Below are positions 32,031 through 44,345 of a stretch of 64,000 nt of DNA, piece after piece. Below the pieces are notes generated by a model. It made no database searches. It had not been told where the DNA came from and saw nothing but the letters and a program-made list of their open reading frames with translations. The DNA is from Orthonyx spaldingii. Taxonomy: Eukaryota; Chordata; Aves; Passeriformes; Orthonychidae. A program made the position numbers and the translations under genes. How positions within the stretch are numbered: the first letter of the stretch is position 1; every line of letters begins with the position of its first letter. The stretch covers positions 2,833,284 to 2,897,283 of the forward strand of contig VZTJ01003574.1 of NCBI GenBank assembly GCA_013397795.1, written 5' to 3'.

Positions 32031-35029
32031 GAAGTGATCCCAGGGAAATATCTCCATGCAAAAGTTTCTGACTTACAGATCATCTAAGGTGTTTTATGCA
32101 CATCAAAGTACCTAATATTTGAAACAGGAGAAAACCCCTACTTGACTTCATCAGATTTACAAACAAGTTAGCTTTGGCTGCATTGAACATCTGCTGCAGG
32201 CCCCATGTGGAGGAACTGTCTCGTACCTCTCCTGGGGACCCTTGGGCAAGGCTGGATGCAGAAAGGTCACTGCTGTGACAAACTGGCCCTAATTTGCCCT
32301 CCAAAAAGAGGGGGGCAGCATTACAGCTAAACCCTTGTCAGCACTCTGTGGCACTGATGGGAGAAACCCACCTGGATCAAGGCAAGAGGAAATGCGATGC
32401 TGTCACTGTCCCATCTGAGCCCTGAGAGCCCCAGATTTAGTGCACCATTCATACTTCATTGGTCTCTACACTACCCCCTCAGCACCAGCATTCCTGATAA
32501 AACAAGCCTCCCCAGGAGCCTCTATCTCATTTTTCTTGCTGAAATGGGTTGCAGGAGGGACTTGCTTTTGTTTCCACCAACACAAAGCCGAAAAAAACCC
32601 TCAAAGCTACATCCGTATGGGATGTGGGTGGTTGGAGAAAAATGGGTTTCCTGCTGCTTTGTATGTCCTAAAGCCTATTAACTGGTACTCTGTCTCTACC
32701 ACTTCTTGTTTTGCCTGACAGGTTAAGCCCGCGTTGGCTTGATGAGACATTAGTGGCAGAACTTTTCCTGTGCCAGCCTGACACAATTCCCACTCCCACA
32801 GTTCCCTTGTCCCTGATTCGCTGCTCTTGAAGGCACCATTTGAAGATGTTGCACCACATCTTCTCACTGAGACCTCGAAGGGACCCTGTAACCCTCTGAA
32901 GATTGCTGTGAACTATGTAGAAACAAAACTGGTTTCTTCAGGGTTGATGCAGCGAGTGACGAAGGCAGAGTGGGGGAGCAGGGACACCAAAGCAGAGATT
33001 TTCTCCTTGTTCAGCTGCTTTGGGCGTTTGGCTTCTTGCTGCCCAAGTTCTTCTATCATCAGCAGTGAGAACTGCAGCCCTCATTCCTTCTTGTGGTCCA
33101 CAAGCAGCTTTCTTCTGCTGCACGTCCTAACAGAGATCTGTTTATAAGCCTGCTTCCCCCTACCTGCCCTGACCTCTATCCTATAACAAGGAAATATTTT
33201 TTATATTTTATATACATGAATGCTAACACTCCTGCAAATGCAAGAAAAGGGACCTGTTCAGTGTGGCTGCACATCTCGGGCTTGCTCAGGAGCCAGTTTC
33301 AGCACTTCAAGTTGAAGTACTTTTGAAAAGGAAAATCAGTGCTGAGGCAACCTGCCCAGAAGTGAGGGGTCAGTAGGCTGGCGTGAGGGAGGTGCAGGTG
33401 ATGGAGGAGAAATGGGAGAGTGCCTCCAGTGTGTGATCCCTCATTGTGGCTGAATCACTAACCCTAAACACATAAATCAAACCCAGCTTGGGGATCACGC
33501 TTGCAGGCACACTCTGTTTGATCCAGGAAGGCTCACTTGAGCAGCAGCTTTTGGAAAGACCTTGCCAAGGCTGGACAATGGGAAGGGCTGCTGTGTGTTT
33601 CTGTTAGCATTGACACATTTGCCCCATTATTCATGGCTGGTCTGCATTTTGCTTCCTCTTGGTTCCCAGCCTAGTTTTTCACTGGGTTTTCATGCCTTTG
33701 AGGCAAGCAGCACTGAAATGGTGCCAGTCCTTTGTCAAGAGCCAACTGGGCATACCCTGGGCTTTAATTTTTGCTGGCGACAGTCCCAGGAGAAGGTGTC
33801 TTGTGGTCCTCCATTGTCTATATCACCTCTTCTCTCTGCTGTCCAGCTCACTAATCATTTTTAAAATCTATTAGCTGATTTTTATTTTTTTTTTAAGGAG
33901 ACATGATGGAAGAGTAGGAGTCTCAAAGACAAATGTTAGGGAAGCTGGTGTCTGGATCTTTTTCCTCCATCTTCTTGCAGTGCCAACTGAAGTGAAAGGC
34001 TATGATGTATGAGCTCACTTTTAATCAGGTAATCCAGCTGGGAGAGAGCAATACCATAATAATCCATTCAGGATTAAAGAAAAGCTTCTGGCAGTGTCTC
34101 TCACCATCCATAAGACACTCATTGTCTCTGCTATGACTTGCAGGCTCTCCTCTGCTGGGCAGAGTCCTCCAGGACAGCCAAGCATTGGGATATTGCCCGT
34201 AGCAGGAGTCACTCACTTCTCAAGGGGTCTTTACCCACTCAAACAACACCAATTTGGGCTTTATCTTCTGTTTATGCCCCCAGCAAAACTGAACAAAACC
34301 CAGTGCCCCTCCCTTCTCTGTCCATGCCTTTGGCTTTGCACAGGTGTCCTGAAAGCAGAGCAGTGTGGGGCAGGGTGAGTGCAAAACACAACTGCGTTGC
34401 CAGTAGCGGGTCCTCAGAGTCTTCTGCCCAAATTGTGGATTTATTTGACATCTTTCAAGACACTGAAGTCTGAAGGCCAGGAAGAGAGTGGTGCTATGGG
34501 ATTCTCCTCTGAAATGAGCTACCTGAACGCAGGCACACGTCTGGTCAAGTCAGCCTAGAGTTTCTCCAGGGTGGTTTGGCCACTGCTGGAGCTGCCAGCT
34601 GTGCAGGGGGACAAGGGGAAAGATTTGCTTGCCTTTCCTCCATAGAGGCACCACCTGGTCTGTGTCCGCATCGCTTCTTCCCTAAGTGCAGTGCCACGAA
34701 GGTGTTGCTGCTCTCCCGGTCGCTGGCACGAGGAAAGCAAACTGGCTGTCCTTAGCATTTGATATAAGGCTTTCCACAAACACCAGCTAATGGGAATTCC
34801 TCAGTGGTGTCCCTGGGAGCTTCAATATTGGATGTCAAGGCAGACTTTTGTCTTCTCAGCAGGCAGTTGGACCTGATGTGCTTAACCCTTTCCAGCCTGA
34901 AGCAGAGGGCGAGGGACTGAGCATGGCAGAGCCTCAGAGTGGGCTGGGGTCCTGCTCCAGCTCCCTGCTGCGCTTGGCTGCTCCATGCCCTGGCCTCAGC
35001 TGCACAGCACTCCTGCTCCTGCAAACCCA
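32031..35029. other. Intergenic, nothing recognised
   Basis: Lower GC than the regions to the left and fewer crowded TAAT islands. Open frames are short and unrelated to known families. No CR1, SINE or RNA gene was recognised. Confidence 0.45.
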
Positions 35030-35700
35030 GTGCACGTCCAGCTTTGTTTTATTGTCAAGGTGCCTCGGAGGATAGAGATCCAGGAGGATTACTGAGCGCC
35101 TTGCAACTTGGAGCTGGCAGGCACACGGGGCACGCTGAAGGGTTTTGTTTGTGCCTGGTGAGAGCAGCTGTGGGCAGGAGTGGGTGAGCGGGGAAGTTAC
35201 CAAAAGAGAAATAAGGAAACAAAAGGCGAGTTGGGGCAGGGGGGGTATGTTTGCATGGGGGAGGGCAGGAATTTCTTTTCTTTGTCGGAAAGTCTAAAGT
35301 GCCTTTCTTTAGTGCCTCCGTCGCTGCATGGGGCCTTGGTCAATAACATTCCTCCCTCACCCTGCGGAAGGAGACGGGCCAAGCAAGACACGGCTGAATG
35401 AAATTCCTCTCACCTCACCCCGTAAACATCCCAAGAGTCTGGCCCCATTATGGCTGGGTACAAAAGTCTGGGTCCGAGGCCGAACAAAAGGATGGGGAAG
35501 AAAGTGCAGGTTGCCAGGGCAACGCTGTCCAGGCTGCCTGGTTTTATCAGCAAGGGGCCTGGGTTTTCTGCCTGAGTTACGGGAATCTGAGGCAATTTAT
35601 TTCCACCGCAAGACAGGGGCTTTAGAGGGCAGCGTGGTGAGGCTCCGGCTCCGCTTTTGGTGTTCTCAGCAGGGCAGGTGAGGTGGGAGCAGCCGGCGCG
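35030..35700. promoter_or_regulatory. Candidate ciliary-type regulatory element with X-box
   Basis: Contains a perfect two-half RFX X-box at 35510-35523 and a forkhead word TGTTTGT at 35146-35152, with AACAAAAGG words (reverse forkhead-like) at 35217 and 35483. RFX factors and FOXJ1 jointly drive motile-cilia genes, so this could act on DNAH1, whose start codon is about 19 kb downstream. Distance makes a promoter role unlikely; an enhancer, or the start of an unannotated transcript, is possible. Confidence 0.4.
35510..35523. promoter_or_regulatory. RFX X-box motif
   Basis: GTTGCC and GGCAAC form perfect inverted half-sites with a 2-bp AG spacer, matching the X-box consensus (GTNRCC, 0-3 bp, RGYAAC) bound by RFX proteins. 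Confidence 0.55.
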
Positions 35701-36859
35701 GTCTCCGGGGAAGCCGGGTGCCCAGACAGCCGCAGCATCCCAGGAGGCACGGGGAGCACAGCCCAGGCAGTCCCCTGAAAAGGTTAACACAGAGTGGTGA
35801 CCCTCCAGGGGTCCGTCCAGTCTGCCCCTTACAGGATGTGGGCTCTGTCCCAGCCTCCTCTACAACACATGGAGTCTGCTTGTCCCTCAGTTCAGAGTCC
35901 ATTCATCTCCCTGGACTGAGGATGGACTTCTCCCTGCTTGGGGATCCCGGTACATTGGCAGGTTGGATTCAATTGGGGAAAACTGGTTTTTCAGTAGCTT
36001 GACAGAGAGGGTTTTACAGTTTAATTTAGACAGGCTTTGTTATTTGCCTTCCAGATGAAGGTTGGTTACTTCTAGGCCTAGAGCTGTCTGCACTAGAGAG
36101 GATCTGGGCCACTCCCAGAGAGCATCGAAGTTGCCTCTGACAGGCCTGGATTGCAGTGGGAACATCTGGAACCCTGAGGGTCAGAAGAAGCAGAACTGCC
36201 AAGTCTCCCGGCACAGCATTTACAGAGCTAATGCAAAACCTTAAAGCTCCCTGAGCCCCTGACTGAGCACTGGATCTGGGATGTGTTGGCCTCACATTGA
36301 AAAAGATGAGTTCAGCTATGGGAAATTGAGTTCCAACTGGATTAATGTCCTCCTCTACCAGTTTTGGTGATGAGAGACAGAATACTCTAGAGACCTGGAA
36401 GCAGTAAGGACAACATAGCAAACCAAGCTGACCTAAATCTTACAAAGGGTGTTATGACACTGGGGAAAATATCATTCAGGCATCCACTCAGCACAGTGGC
36501 TCTATTGGGTAGCAAAGATGTTCATGATGTGGCTCCCAGTCAGTCAGAAGAGGATGATAATGCTGGGTATAGGGTCAACATCCAAGATAGAGAATGCCAG
36601 CACAAAGCCTGAATGGTATAACAAAGTAAGATACAAAAGTCAGACAATCTGTTGATGTGTTACAGCCAGGACAAGCAGGTATTTTTGGTTTCCAAACAAA
36701 CCAAAATACTAAAATGCCAAAACACAGGTTTGATGGCAAGATTTCCAGAGGCAGAACCTCTTGCAGAAGAGAACGAACCACACTGAAGGTTGTGAATGTA
36801 GTACCCATTCCTTGTTTGTTTGATGTTTTTACTGTGGGACTTGGGGAGTTTGTAGGATG
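35701..36859. other. Spacer, nothing recognised
   Basis: The segment 36050-36860 has a uniform low-GC texture like the CR1 remnant that follows and may be its decayed upstream part, but no phrase could be matched with confidence. Confidence 0.35.
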
Positions 36860-37660
36860 GATCAGTTGCACGCAAAGACCTGGAACAAAACTCGCAGCCA
36901 GGCTCGGTTAAACGGCTGGAGCAGAACCAGCTCAGCAGGCCATGGAAAGCATTCGGCCGAGACAGCCTGCTCATCTCAATTCATCTAGACAAATTTCTAG
37001 ACAAATGCGCCAAGCTGTGCTCAATGGAGTGACAGGGAAATTACTAATTAAACTGAAGATGATGGGATTAGTGGGAAGAAATAGAAGTCGGGTACAGAAG
37101 CTGTACCTCTGGACAGAGGCAGTAGCAGGCTAGACAGAGTTCACCACTGGAGTTTCTCTGGAATCGATCCTGGGATTGATCTTGTTTATTCTCTCCATGA
37201 ATGATGTTGTCATAAGAAGTGGAAGCGCTTAGGTTAAGCCAGCTGATGACGCAGAAGGGGGAGGCATTGTGAATGCAGAGGAGACAGGAGATCAAACAGA
37301 AAGCAGCAGACAACCTTGAGCACGGAGACGCAGGAACGAGTTGAAATTCAAGAGCACGAAATGCAAGACTAATCACAGGGTTGGGGTTTTTTGTGCTAGA
37401 CAGGGAGTGTGTCAGTTGGACATGACTGAGGAGGAGGTGAACTTCGTTGTAGCAGTCATGGGTGATTATGAACCACCAATGAGCTAAAGGCACAAAAAGG
37501 CGAATGAGACCCGAGGGGTTTGGGATATTGCCAGTAGAAGCAGGAAATTATTAATAGCATTTGCGAAGTACTGACAAGACCTCATCTAGCATTGGGTAGG
37601 AGTCCTGGACAGGTAGGCTGAATTCTTGCCAGAAGCAGTGCAGAAAAATTCTCTGAATAT
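36860..37660 (+). mobile_element. Ancient CR1-type LINE fragment (reverse transcriptase region)
   Basis: The + strand shows decayed CR1 phrases in the right order: GAAAGCATTCGG near 36945, ATCCTGGGATTGATCTTGTT near 37166 followed by CTCCATGAATGATGTTG, CCAGCTGATGACGCAG near 37239, GGTGATTATGAACCACCAA near 37460, GGGATATTGCCAGTAGAAGC near 37522, and GACAAGACCTCATCTAGCA near 37573. These match the 3' part of the CR1 reverse transcriptase frame as I remember it. Many stops and indels are present, so the copy is long dead. The edges are approximate. Confidence 0.65.
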
Positions 37661-39344
37661 GATCAAGAGGCTGGAGATCCTGTTTCACAAATTAAACAAA
37701 AGATGGAAGGAGTTATCTTCTCCGTTGGTTTGCTAGTGATATCCAAGCACACCAGAAAAACTCAGTAATTAGAAAGCAAGGATCCTGACAACCCCAGATA
37801 TCCTGTGTCCCTGTGCCTTCCTCCCACCTGAAAACACCTGAGCTCTTGCCCTCCACAGGATCTCTTTTGCAAAGAGACTGTTTGCAGCCTGCTCCTTCCC
37901 CCTCCTCGCCTTCGTGCCTGGAAACTGATCCCCACTTCAACTCTAAATAGGCAAAAAGAAAAGGAAAGCCAGTAGACTGGGTCTTTTGTACAGCAAAGCA
38001 GATTAGGGGCCTCCCAGGGACTTGCAGCTTGTAAGAGGGAAGGGCTGGGAGATGGAGGGAGGCAGGGGGTGGCTCTGCTCTCCTCCACAGACAGTAAAAC
38101 TCAGATCTGCCTTTGGCCTGCTCCATGCAAAGTCTTTTTTGTTCACCTTCCTTCCTTTTCCTCCCCCTGTTTGACATTGTGGATGAGCTTTTGGGGGACT
38201 AGGATCTTTTCAGTTCCTGCAATGGATTTAATTCCTGAAACGTGTATCCTGTTCCCCATTCCCATGCTGAATCAGGAAAGCATTCACCCAAACAAAAGCC
38301 AAATCTCCCTCCTAGGGGCAATCAGGAAAAGGGGTCCCTGCAGTGGTCTCTGGTTTGAAGACAAAAGGTTCCTTGGACTATAGACAAGCAGGTTAGTGCC
38401 ACCATGGATTATAGAAACAGCTGTGGAAGCAGGGATTAACCACCACCTGTGTGACAAAGGCTACGGGTCTCCAGTCCTGGAACCAGCAGGACACATGGCA
38501 GATGCTTTGTGCTACCTGTCTGCCTGAGCTTGACTCTCAAGGTACTTGCTTTATTTGCAACTTGCCCCCAGAAATGCAAAGTGCTTAGGCTAGGATGAGC
38601 CAGACTTGCCTAGACCCAGGTCTGGATGATCTCAGCCTCTTTGAATTGATCAATTCCCTCTGTCCTACAGCCCAACCCCTCTTTGGTTGTGGGCTGTAGG
38701 AAATGACTTGGTGTGGTGAGTGCACTAAGGCAGAGCAAAGCACAGACCCTGCCACTGCCACCCAGGCACTGAGCTGCTCCTCATGCAGCAGCTTGGTCTG
38801 CCATGGGGCTGTCTTAAAGCCTCTTGACCTGAAGGGAAGCTGCTACACCTTTTTAAGTGCTCTGTAATGTCCTACTTGTTGGTGTGTCCATGCAGTACCC
38901 CATTCCTTTAGCCCTTCTGGGCTCAAGCTTTGTCCTCTGTAAAACAGCCATAGCATAGACCCATCCTCTGGCAGGGGACTTGCAAAGCTGAAATCATTAC
39001 TAGTTTTGAAACATTCAGCTATTTTAGTGAACTCAATTGAAAAGCTTTTTAAGAGACTAATAATCCTACCTCCCTAGCAGAGATTGAATAATGTGCAGTA
39101 AATCCTGCCTCAGGCTTCATGCACTGAACAACACGGTGGAAAAGCCTTGTGAGACTTTTTGCTAACGGTGTGAAGTCTGTCCTGTGCGTGGGCTGAATGA
39201 GGGTCCCCCAGAAAACAGCTCAGATGTGGAATTAACACAAAATTTGCTGCAACCACATTGTTTTGTTCTATAACAGTCACACAGTTCTTTTTGTCAAAGA
39301 GTTTTTCAGTTAAACTTTAAACAAAAAACCTCACCAGAAGGGTA
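37661..39344. other. Intergenic, nothing recognised
   Basis: No gene was recognised. The patch 38985-39110 (AAATCATTACTAG, GACTAATAATCC, TTGAATAATGTGCAG) is mildly island-like but weak. Confidence 0.4.
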
Positions 39345-39515
39345 ATCCAACGCTGGAGCTGTCTGCCCAGGGAGGTTGTGGGGTCTCCACCCTTGGAGAT
39401 ACTCAAAACCTGATGAGATGTGGTACAAATCAACCTGCTTGAGCTGGCTCTTCTTTGAGCCAGGTGGTCGGACGACATGGTCTCCAGAGGCTCCTGTCAA
39501 CTTCAACTGCTCTTT
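39345..39515 (+). mobile_element. CR1 LINE 3' fragment
   Basis: Clear CR1 tail phrases: CTGCCCAGGGAGGTTGTGGG, TCTCCACCCTTGGAGATACT, CAAAACCTGATGAG, GAGCCAGGTGGTCGGACGA, then ATGGTCTCCAGAGGCTCCTG and CAACTTCAACT. This is the end of the CR1 second reading frame and its 3' region in + orientation. The 5' truncation is typical. Confidence 0.85.
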
Positions 39516-40994
39516 AATTTTTAAAAAGCTGTGGAAGCATGATTTACCCTCTAAATTTCAGGACACAAGGTTTGCCATGGGAACTGACCATCCATATGCA
39601 AAAGCACTGAGCCTTCAATCCCTTGAGCTGAGGGCAAGGAGACACCCTGCTACCCACAGAGCATGAAAAGCCTCTTCTCTTTGCTTCTTCCATTCAGCCA
39701 AGAGAAAAAGACAGTAGTGGTGGCCTGAATTATGGCACTTGTGGGTTTTTCCTGTTGCTGACAATAACGAGGGGCAGCATTAGTTTCCAGGCAACTGATT
39801 TGGTGTCTTTCCAAGGGCCTCTGGCAGTGGGGTTTCTCACTGAGGACCCTGCTTTCTTCCCTTCCCTTTGTAAGCGTTACACTTTCACCTAAATTGCAGA
39901 CTCCACTCTCCTGGTTGCAGGTTTTTTGACATCCTTGCCTTTGATTTTCAGATCCTCACAGTTCTTTTTTAAACACGGGCTCTCCTCATGGAAACCCCCA
40001 AAGTGGGTGGATCTGCTGGGGCAGCAACATCAAGTGAGTGGTGAAACAGAGGTGAAACACTGGGCTGGTGAGGGTGGCAGAAGGCACAGTGGTGAGGTAC
40101 AGCCCCAGAGAAGGGCATGTGGACTTGGTGCTTCTTGTAACCTGCAGTGATAAGACTAAAGGAGAAAGACTGGGAAACTGGGATCAGCAGACAGACCTTT
40201 GACAGACCCTCTACAGGTCTAAATGCTACAAAGCCACTCAAAATGGGTTTATCTGAACTTCACCAAGTCCTCACCTTGGATCGTGGTGCTACTGCAGCAG
40301 GACCTAAGGCAAGAGGCACCCACGATGCTGCTAAATGCCACAGCATATTTCCTGCTAAAACTGGGGCTACCTCACTGCTGAGCCTGTGGCTTCTGAAGGA
40401 GAATAAAAACACCGGTCTTTACCAGATAAAGCTCAATAAAGCTGGGTATTTCCAAGAACAAAGGAAATTAAATTCTCCAGACTGCACTGTAGAAGTGACC
40501 CCCAATGTTCTGAGACTCAAAAACGTGTAGAATTGTAGACATGATTCTTTTAGGCATTGAGACTTTTTAGAAACAGAATGATGGACATTTTTTTCCTGGA
40601 ACTTTACTTTTAGTCTTTAAAATGGAAAATTCCAGAAGAGAAGGAGAACTTACAGGTTTCTAGGAATATCAAGGATCAGCAGCAGAAGGCAAGCCAGGAG
40701 CCAAAGGTGACCCCAGTACAGGCTGTGCCCTCACCAGTCAGGGCCCTCTCGTGTTACACTCGCATCCTGGGAAGAGGGGGAACTGGAGCTGGGAATCAGA
40801 ATGTTCAGATCAACCCCAGGGAAGCAGCAAACATACCATTTCATACAACATGAAATGAGATCTAACAGGGAAGAGGAGAGGGAAGGTGGAGGGGGATCCA
40901 TTATTCATGAAGGCCACAGTAGTACAACAGAGCTTGCACAGACCCATGCAGTGCTGGATAAGGTTACTGCAGAAACAAGGCTTGGTAATGGTAT
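39516..40994. other. Intergenic, nothing recognised
   Basis: Mixed composition. The open frame at 40147-40530 has no recognisable family, start context or splice support. Confidence 0.45.
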
Positions 40995-41180
40995 GCCAAA
41001 GCTCTGCTTCTTGGGTGCAGAAAGCAGAGAGGTATTGAGTTCTTCCCTTCCCTTCCCTTCCCTTCCCTTCCCTTCCCTTCCCTTCCCTTCCCTTCCNGCC
41101 AAAGCTCTGCTTCTTGGGTGCAGAAAGCAGAGAGGTATTGAGTTCTTCCCTTCCCTTCCCTTCCCTTCCCTTCCCTTCCC
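40995..41180. repeat. (TTCCC)n array with duplicated flank around one N
   Basis: A 49-nt unique sequence starting GCCAAAGCTCTGC and ending GTATTGAGTTC is followed by about 10.5 TTCCC units to 41096. After a single N at 41097 the same unique sequence and 7 TTCCC units (41146-41180) occur again. The two unique copies look identical, so a false duplication at an assembly join is more likely than a real tandem duplication. Confidence 0.9.
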
Positions 41181-41470
41181 AGCAGATAGTCCTCTCCTGG
41201 GGTACAAGACAACAGAAATAAGCTTCCTTGGAAAGCTCCACTCATGGTCCTTTGAGGAAGATTTGGGAAGTTAGAAACCTGTAGAGCACAGGAGGAAGGA
41301 GAAGCAGACCCCAGAGAGATGGCAGACAAGTGAGATCAAGATTGTCTGCCTCTCACCGAGTCTGATCCTGATTTCCTCAATAGGGAAACCTATCAGGACT
41401 TGGCACTTGTCTCAAATGCCAGCACGTGTTTGCTATGGCTCTATGGTTTCTCACAAAGCAATTACTTCTT
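41181..41470. other. Intergenic, nothing recognised
   Basis: No recognisable feature. Confidence 0.5.
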
Positions 41471-41526
41471 CTTCTTTTTTTTTTTNNNNNNNNNNNNNNN
41501 NNNNNNNNNNNNNNNNTTTTTTTTTC
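41471..41526. repeat. Poly-T tract containing a 31-N gap
   Basis: T-rich sequence on both sides of Ns at 41486-41516. The gap probably covers a homopolymer whose length was not resolved. Confidence 0.9.
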
Positions 41527-42639
41527 TTTCCTGTTTGCTGCTTTTTCTTTCTTCTCCTTGCAACCAGAGCTGCTGGCTCCTGTCTGCCAGGTTGGCTGTG
41601 GGACACCATTTGCAGATGGATGGGTGAGTAGGTACCTGTGTCACGCTGACTGCTACAACACGGAGAATGTATCCCAGCAGCTGTCCTGAGGAATTAAACA
41701 TCCTTGGCTGTTTGGACAGGAAACTGGGCTCTGGCTTTGCACTGCTTGGCTTGGAAGCATCCTGAGAGTTAAAAAGAGGGCAAGCCACAGAGCTGGATTG
41801 ATTTGCAGAGGAAGGGCTGTAGCCTTTACAGCTCTTAATGGCATCACCTGCAGTGGTTTCTGGGGCTACTTAAACTGTGCATGATGGGCTAGCTCTAGCC
41901 CTTCTTTCAGGCAACAATGGTGGCTGTTACTGCATCACTGTTAGTGCTGGAACTCAATCAGGTGTATGGGGCAAGGAAGGGATTGTTTCCTGGGCACTTG
42001 GTGGTGTGTATATACAATACAGGTGGTGGGTAGGACAAGCAGTGAGGCATTTTGCTTAAACAGGTACATTCCTGCTCACCTTTTGGTTGGTGTGTAGGGG
42101 ACAGGCAATGGGAAGAGAATTACCTACTAAAAACACAATCAGATGTTGAATGTGAATATGGACTGTGGGCTATGGTCCAGGGGGAAAAAATCCACCACTC
42201 ACTGCAATGCTTTTGCTTTGCCTTGAATAGAAGCAGATCTGAAATCCTGGAGGTGGTAGAAAATGAAGTATTTCCTCCCCTGGGCAGCTTGTGCAAGGCA
42301 GAACTGTGTGCAGGCTTGTGCAGGGAAGGTGATCCCCCCACCCAGCAGCTGAGGAGGCAGCAGCAGCCGTAAGCTCACGCCAGCAGCGTGGTGGCCCTGG
42401 AACTGTGACACCCTTATAGGGGCCACTTTGATGGACTAGAGCATGGGCTGAGTCAGGCCCTTGTGCAAAAAGAGTTCTTCCTCAGCTGAGGGAGGCTTTG
42501 CAGGATCAGACCCTGCAAGAGGTGCTGACACCAAATCAGTGCATGTCACCAGCAGGCTGTGCCTGGAGGGGTGTATGGCTTGAGCACACTGGCTTGGATT
42601 CTGCCCCATGTACAGTACTAGGGCTGCCAGGCACTGCAG
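41527..42639. other. Intergenic, nothing recognised
   Basis: No recognisable exon, repeat or RNA gene. Confidence 0.45.
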
Positions 42640-42910
42640 CCAGAACATTTAGTGCTCACCTGGAATACATTGCACGATATATTTAGAATGCCTTCCCCCC
42701 CGCTCCCCGCCATTGTTTTTAATTGCATTCAGCTTCTTTGATATTTCTGCCGGTGGTCGGCCACATGGTTTAGCAAAAAAAAGCCACCACTGAGCAGCGT
42801 GTGGGCCCTGTGTCTGCCTGTGAGCCAGGTCCCATCTGGCTGTAATTACTAGCTTCACATCAGCAGAAGAGTGTAATATTTAAACACAAATGTTTGATGT
42901 TTGCATAGCA
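42640..42910. promoter_or_regulatory. Candidate conserved non-coding element
   Basis: Contains CATTGCACGATATATTTAG, CGCCATTGTTTTTAATTGC (SOX-like ATTGTT), CTTTGATATTTC, GGCTGTAATTACTAGC, GTGTAATATTTAAACAC and ATGTTTGCATAGC. The low-GC block sits in GC-richer DNA. Confidence 0.42.
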
Positions 42911-44084
42911 AACCTCAGGATGGGAAGCTCTTGATAATCAGCCTGCAGGGAGGAGGTGGGCTTGCTGCAGGTGAGCACTGAGGTGTGTGGGATGTAGCAA
43001 GATTTTGTGGGGTTTCATGGGGATGGAGAGAAGAGCAACACTGAATTCAGAAGCGCTTCATGCCTTGCTCTGGGCAGAAGCTTCACACAGCATTGTAATC
43101 CTCACTGTTAGGCAGACGGGCTGTGAGCCATGCTGAGCAGTGGGGTACAGGGCAGATGACCCTGCCAGGGATCTCCCATCTCTTCCCATCCAGAACGTGT
43201 GAGGAGGTCACTGAAACTTGCAAAATGGCAGAAGAGCTCCTGAAATCAATACAGGCTCCTTGCTCTGACTAGTAGCCATCAGGATGGATAACAACACTTG
43301 TTAGGTTTCAACAGCTCAGGCACCAGCTATGCCTGGAGAGCAGGGAGCTGGAGCCAAACTCACAGAAACATGGACAATCTATTGCACTGGCCCCCAAAAA
43401 TTAAGTTTGAGATCACAGCAAGCATTAACCACCTTCTCTGGCAGAGATAAGATCCAACCCGTAGTACCCTTCCAAAGAACCTTCCCCTGCTTGTAGTGGA
43501 CACAGTGTGAGATGTCTTGCGTGTGGCACTTTGCTTCCCTGCCCTTCAGTCCCAGTCCTCTGGGGAAGGAAAACAACAAGCTTGTACTTCGCCCTGCTCC
43601 AATTGGGATGACAAGTGAGAAAACGGCTTCATCTGCTCCCAGGCACCTCTGGAAGGTGACAGACACGTGTGCTGCACACAGCATCCTCTGTTTAACATCA
43701 AGGTCCGAGCACAACCTGTGCACACCCAGCCAAATGAGAATCCTGGAGCTGCTGGCCCCTCTGCCACCTCCTGTAGGGTACACAGCACCCTTGTTTTGCT
43801 CCTGATGAAGAAGAAAAGCCATGCCTGGAGATGGCTTTCGTTCATAATGCCATCACGGGGATAGCAGCTGGCTCTTCCTGAGCTTGTCCAGACAAGGTTC
43901 AACCTGTCACAACTTGTCATTTTATAAGTGCAGGAGGCTAGAGCCTAGGACAACAGGATAATAATAGGATAACAAATGCCTCCTCACTCTCTCAGGGGGT
44001 TTGGGGACCTATTCTCTGCAGCTTGCACACCCAAGGTGAGCCAGCCCTGCTGTCGTCACTGCCTCTGAGGAGCATTGCTCATCT
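42911..44084. other. Intergenic, nothing recognised
   Basis: Mixed composition, no recognisable feature. Confidence 0.45.
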
Positions 44085-44345
44085 CGACAAACTTTAAAGC
44101 TGCATCCTGACAGACCAAAATAAATCAATCAATAAATAAATCGTCTGTCTCGTCTACTGGATTCTGCAGTTTATTTCCTCGGCGCTGATGAAAAATAGTT
44201 GGATGCTTAGTAGCTTCATGAGACTAATTATGATAAACGGCCCCATCGCTGCTAATATCCGGACATTAATTCCCAGATGGAGCTGCAGAAAATGTCAGGA
44301 ATGGAAATGTCAGCTCTCTAAAAGGACCTGGCAGGTATTGAAGTG
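44085..44345. promoter_or_regulatory. Candidate conserved non-coding element
   Basis: A dense island with AATAAATCAATCAATAAATA, CAGTTTATTTCC, GCGCTGATGAAAAATAG, GAGACTAATTATGATAAACG, GCTGCTAATATCC and GACATTAATTCCC. It has intact CpGs and sharp edges, and is the rightmost strong island of the block. Confidence 0.45.
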
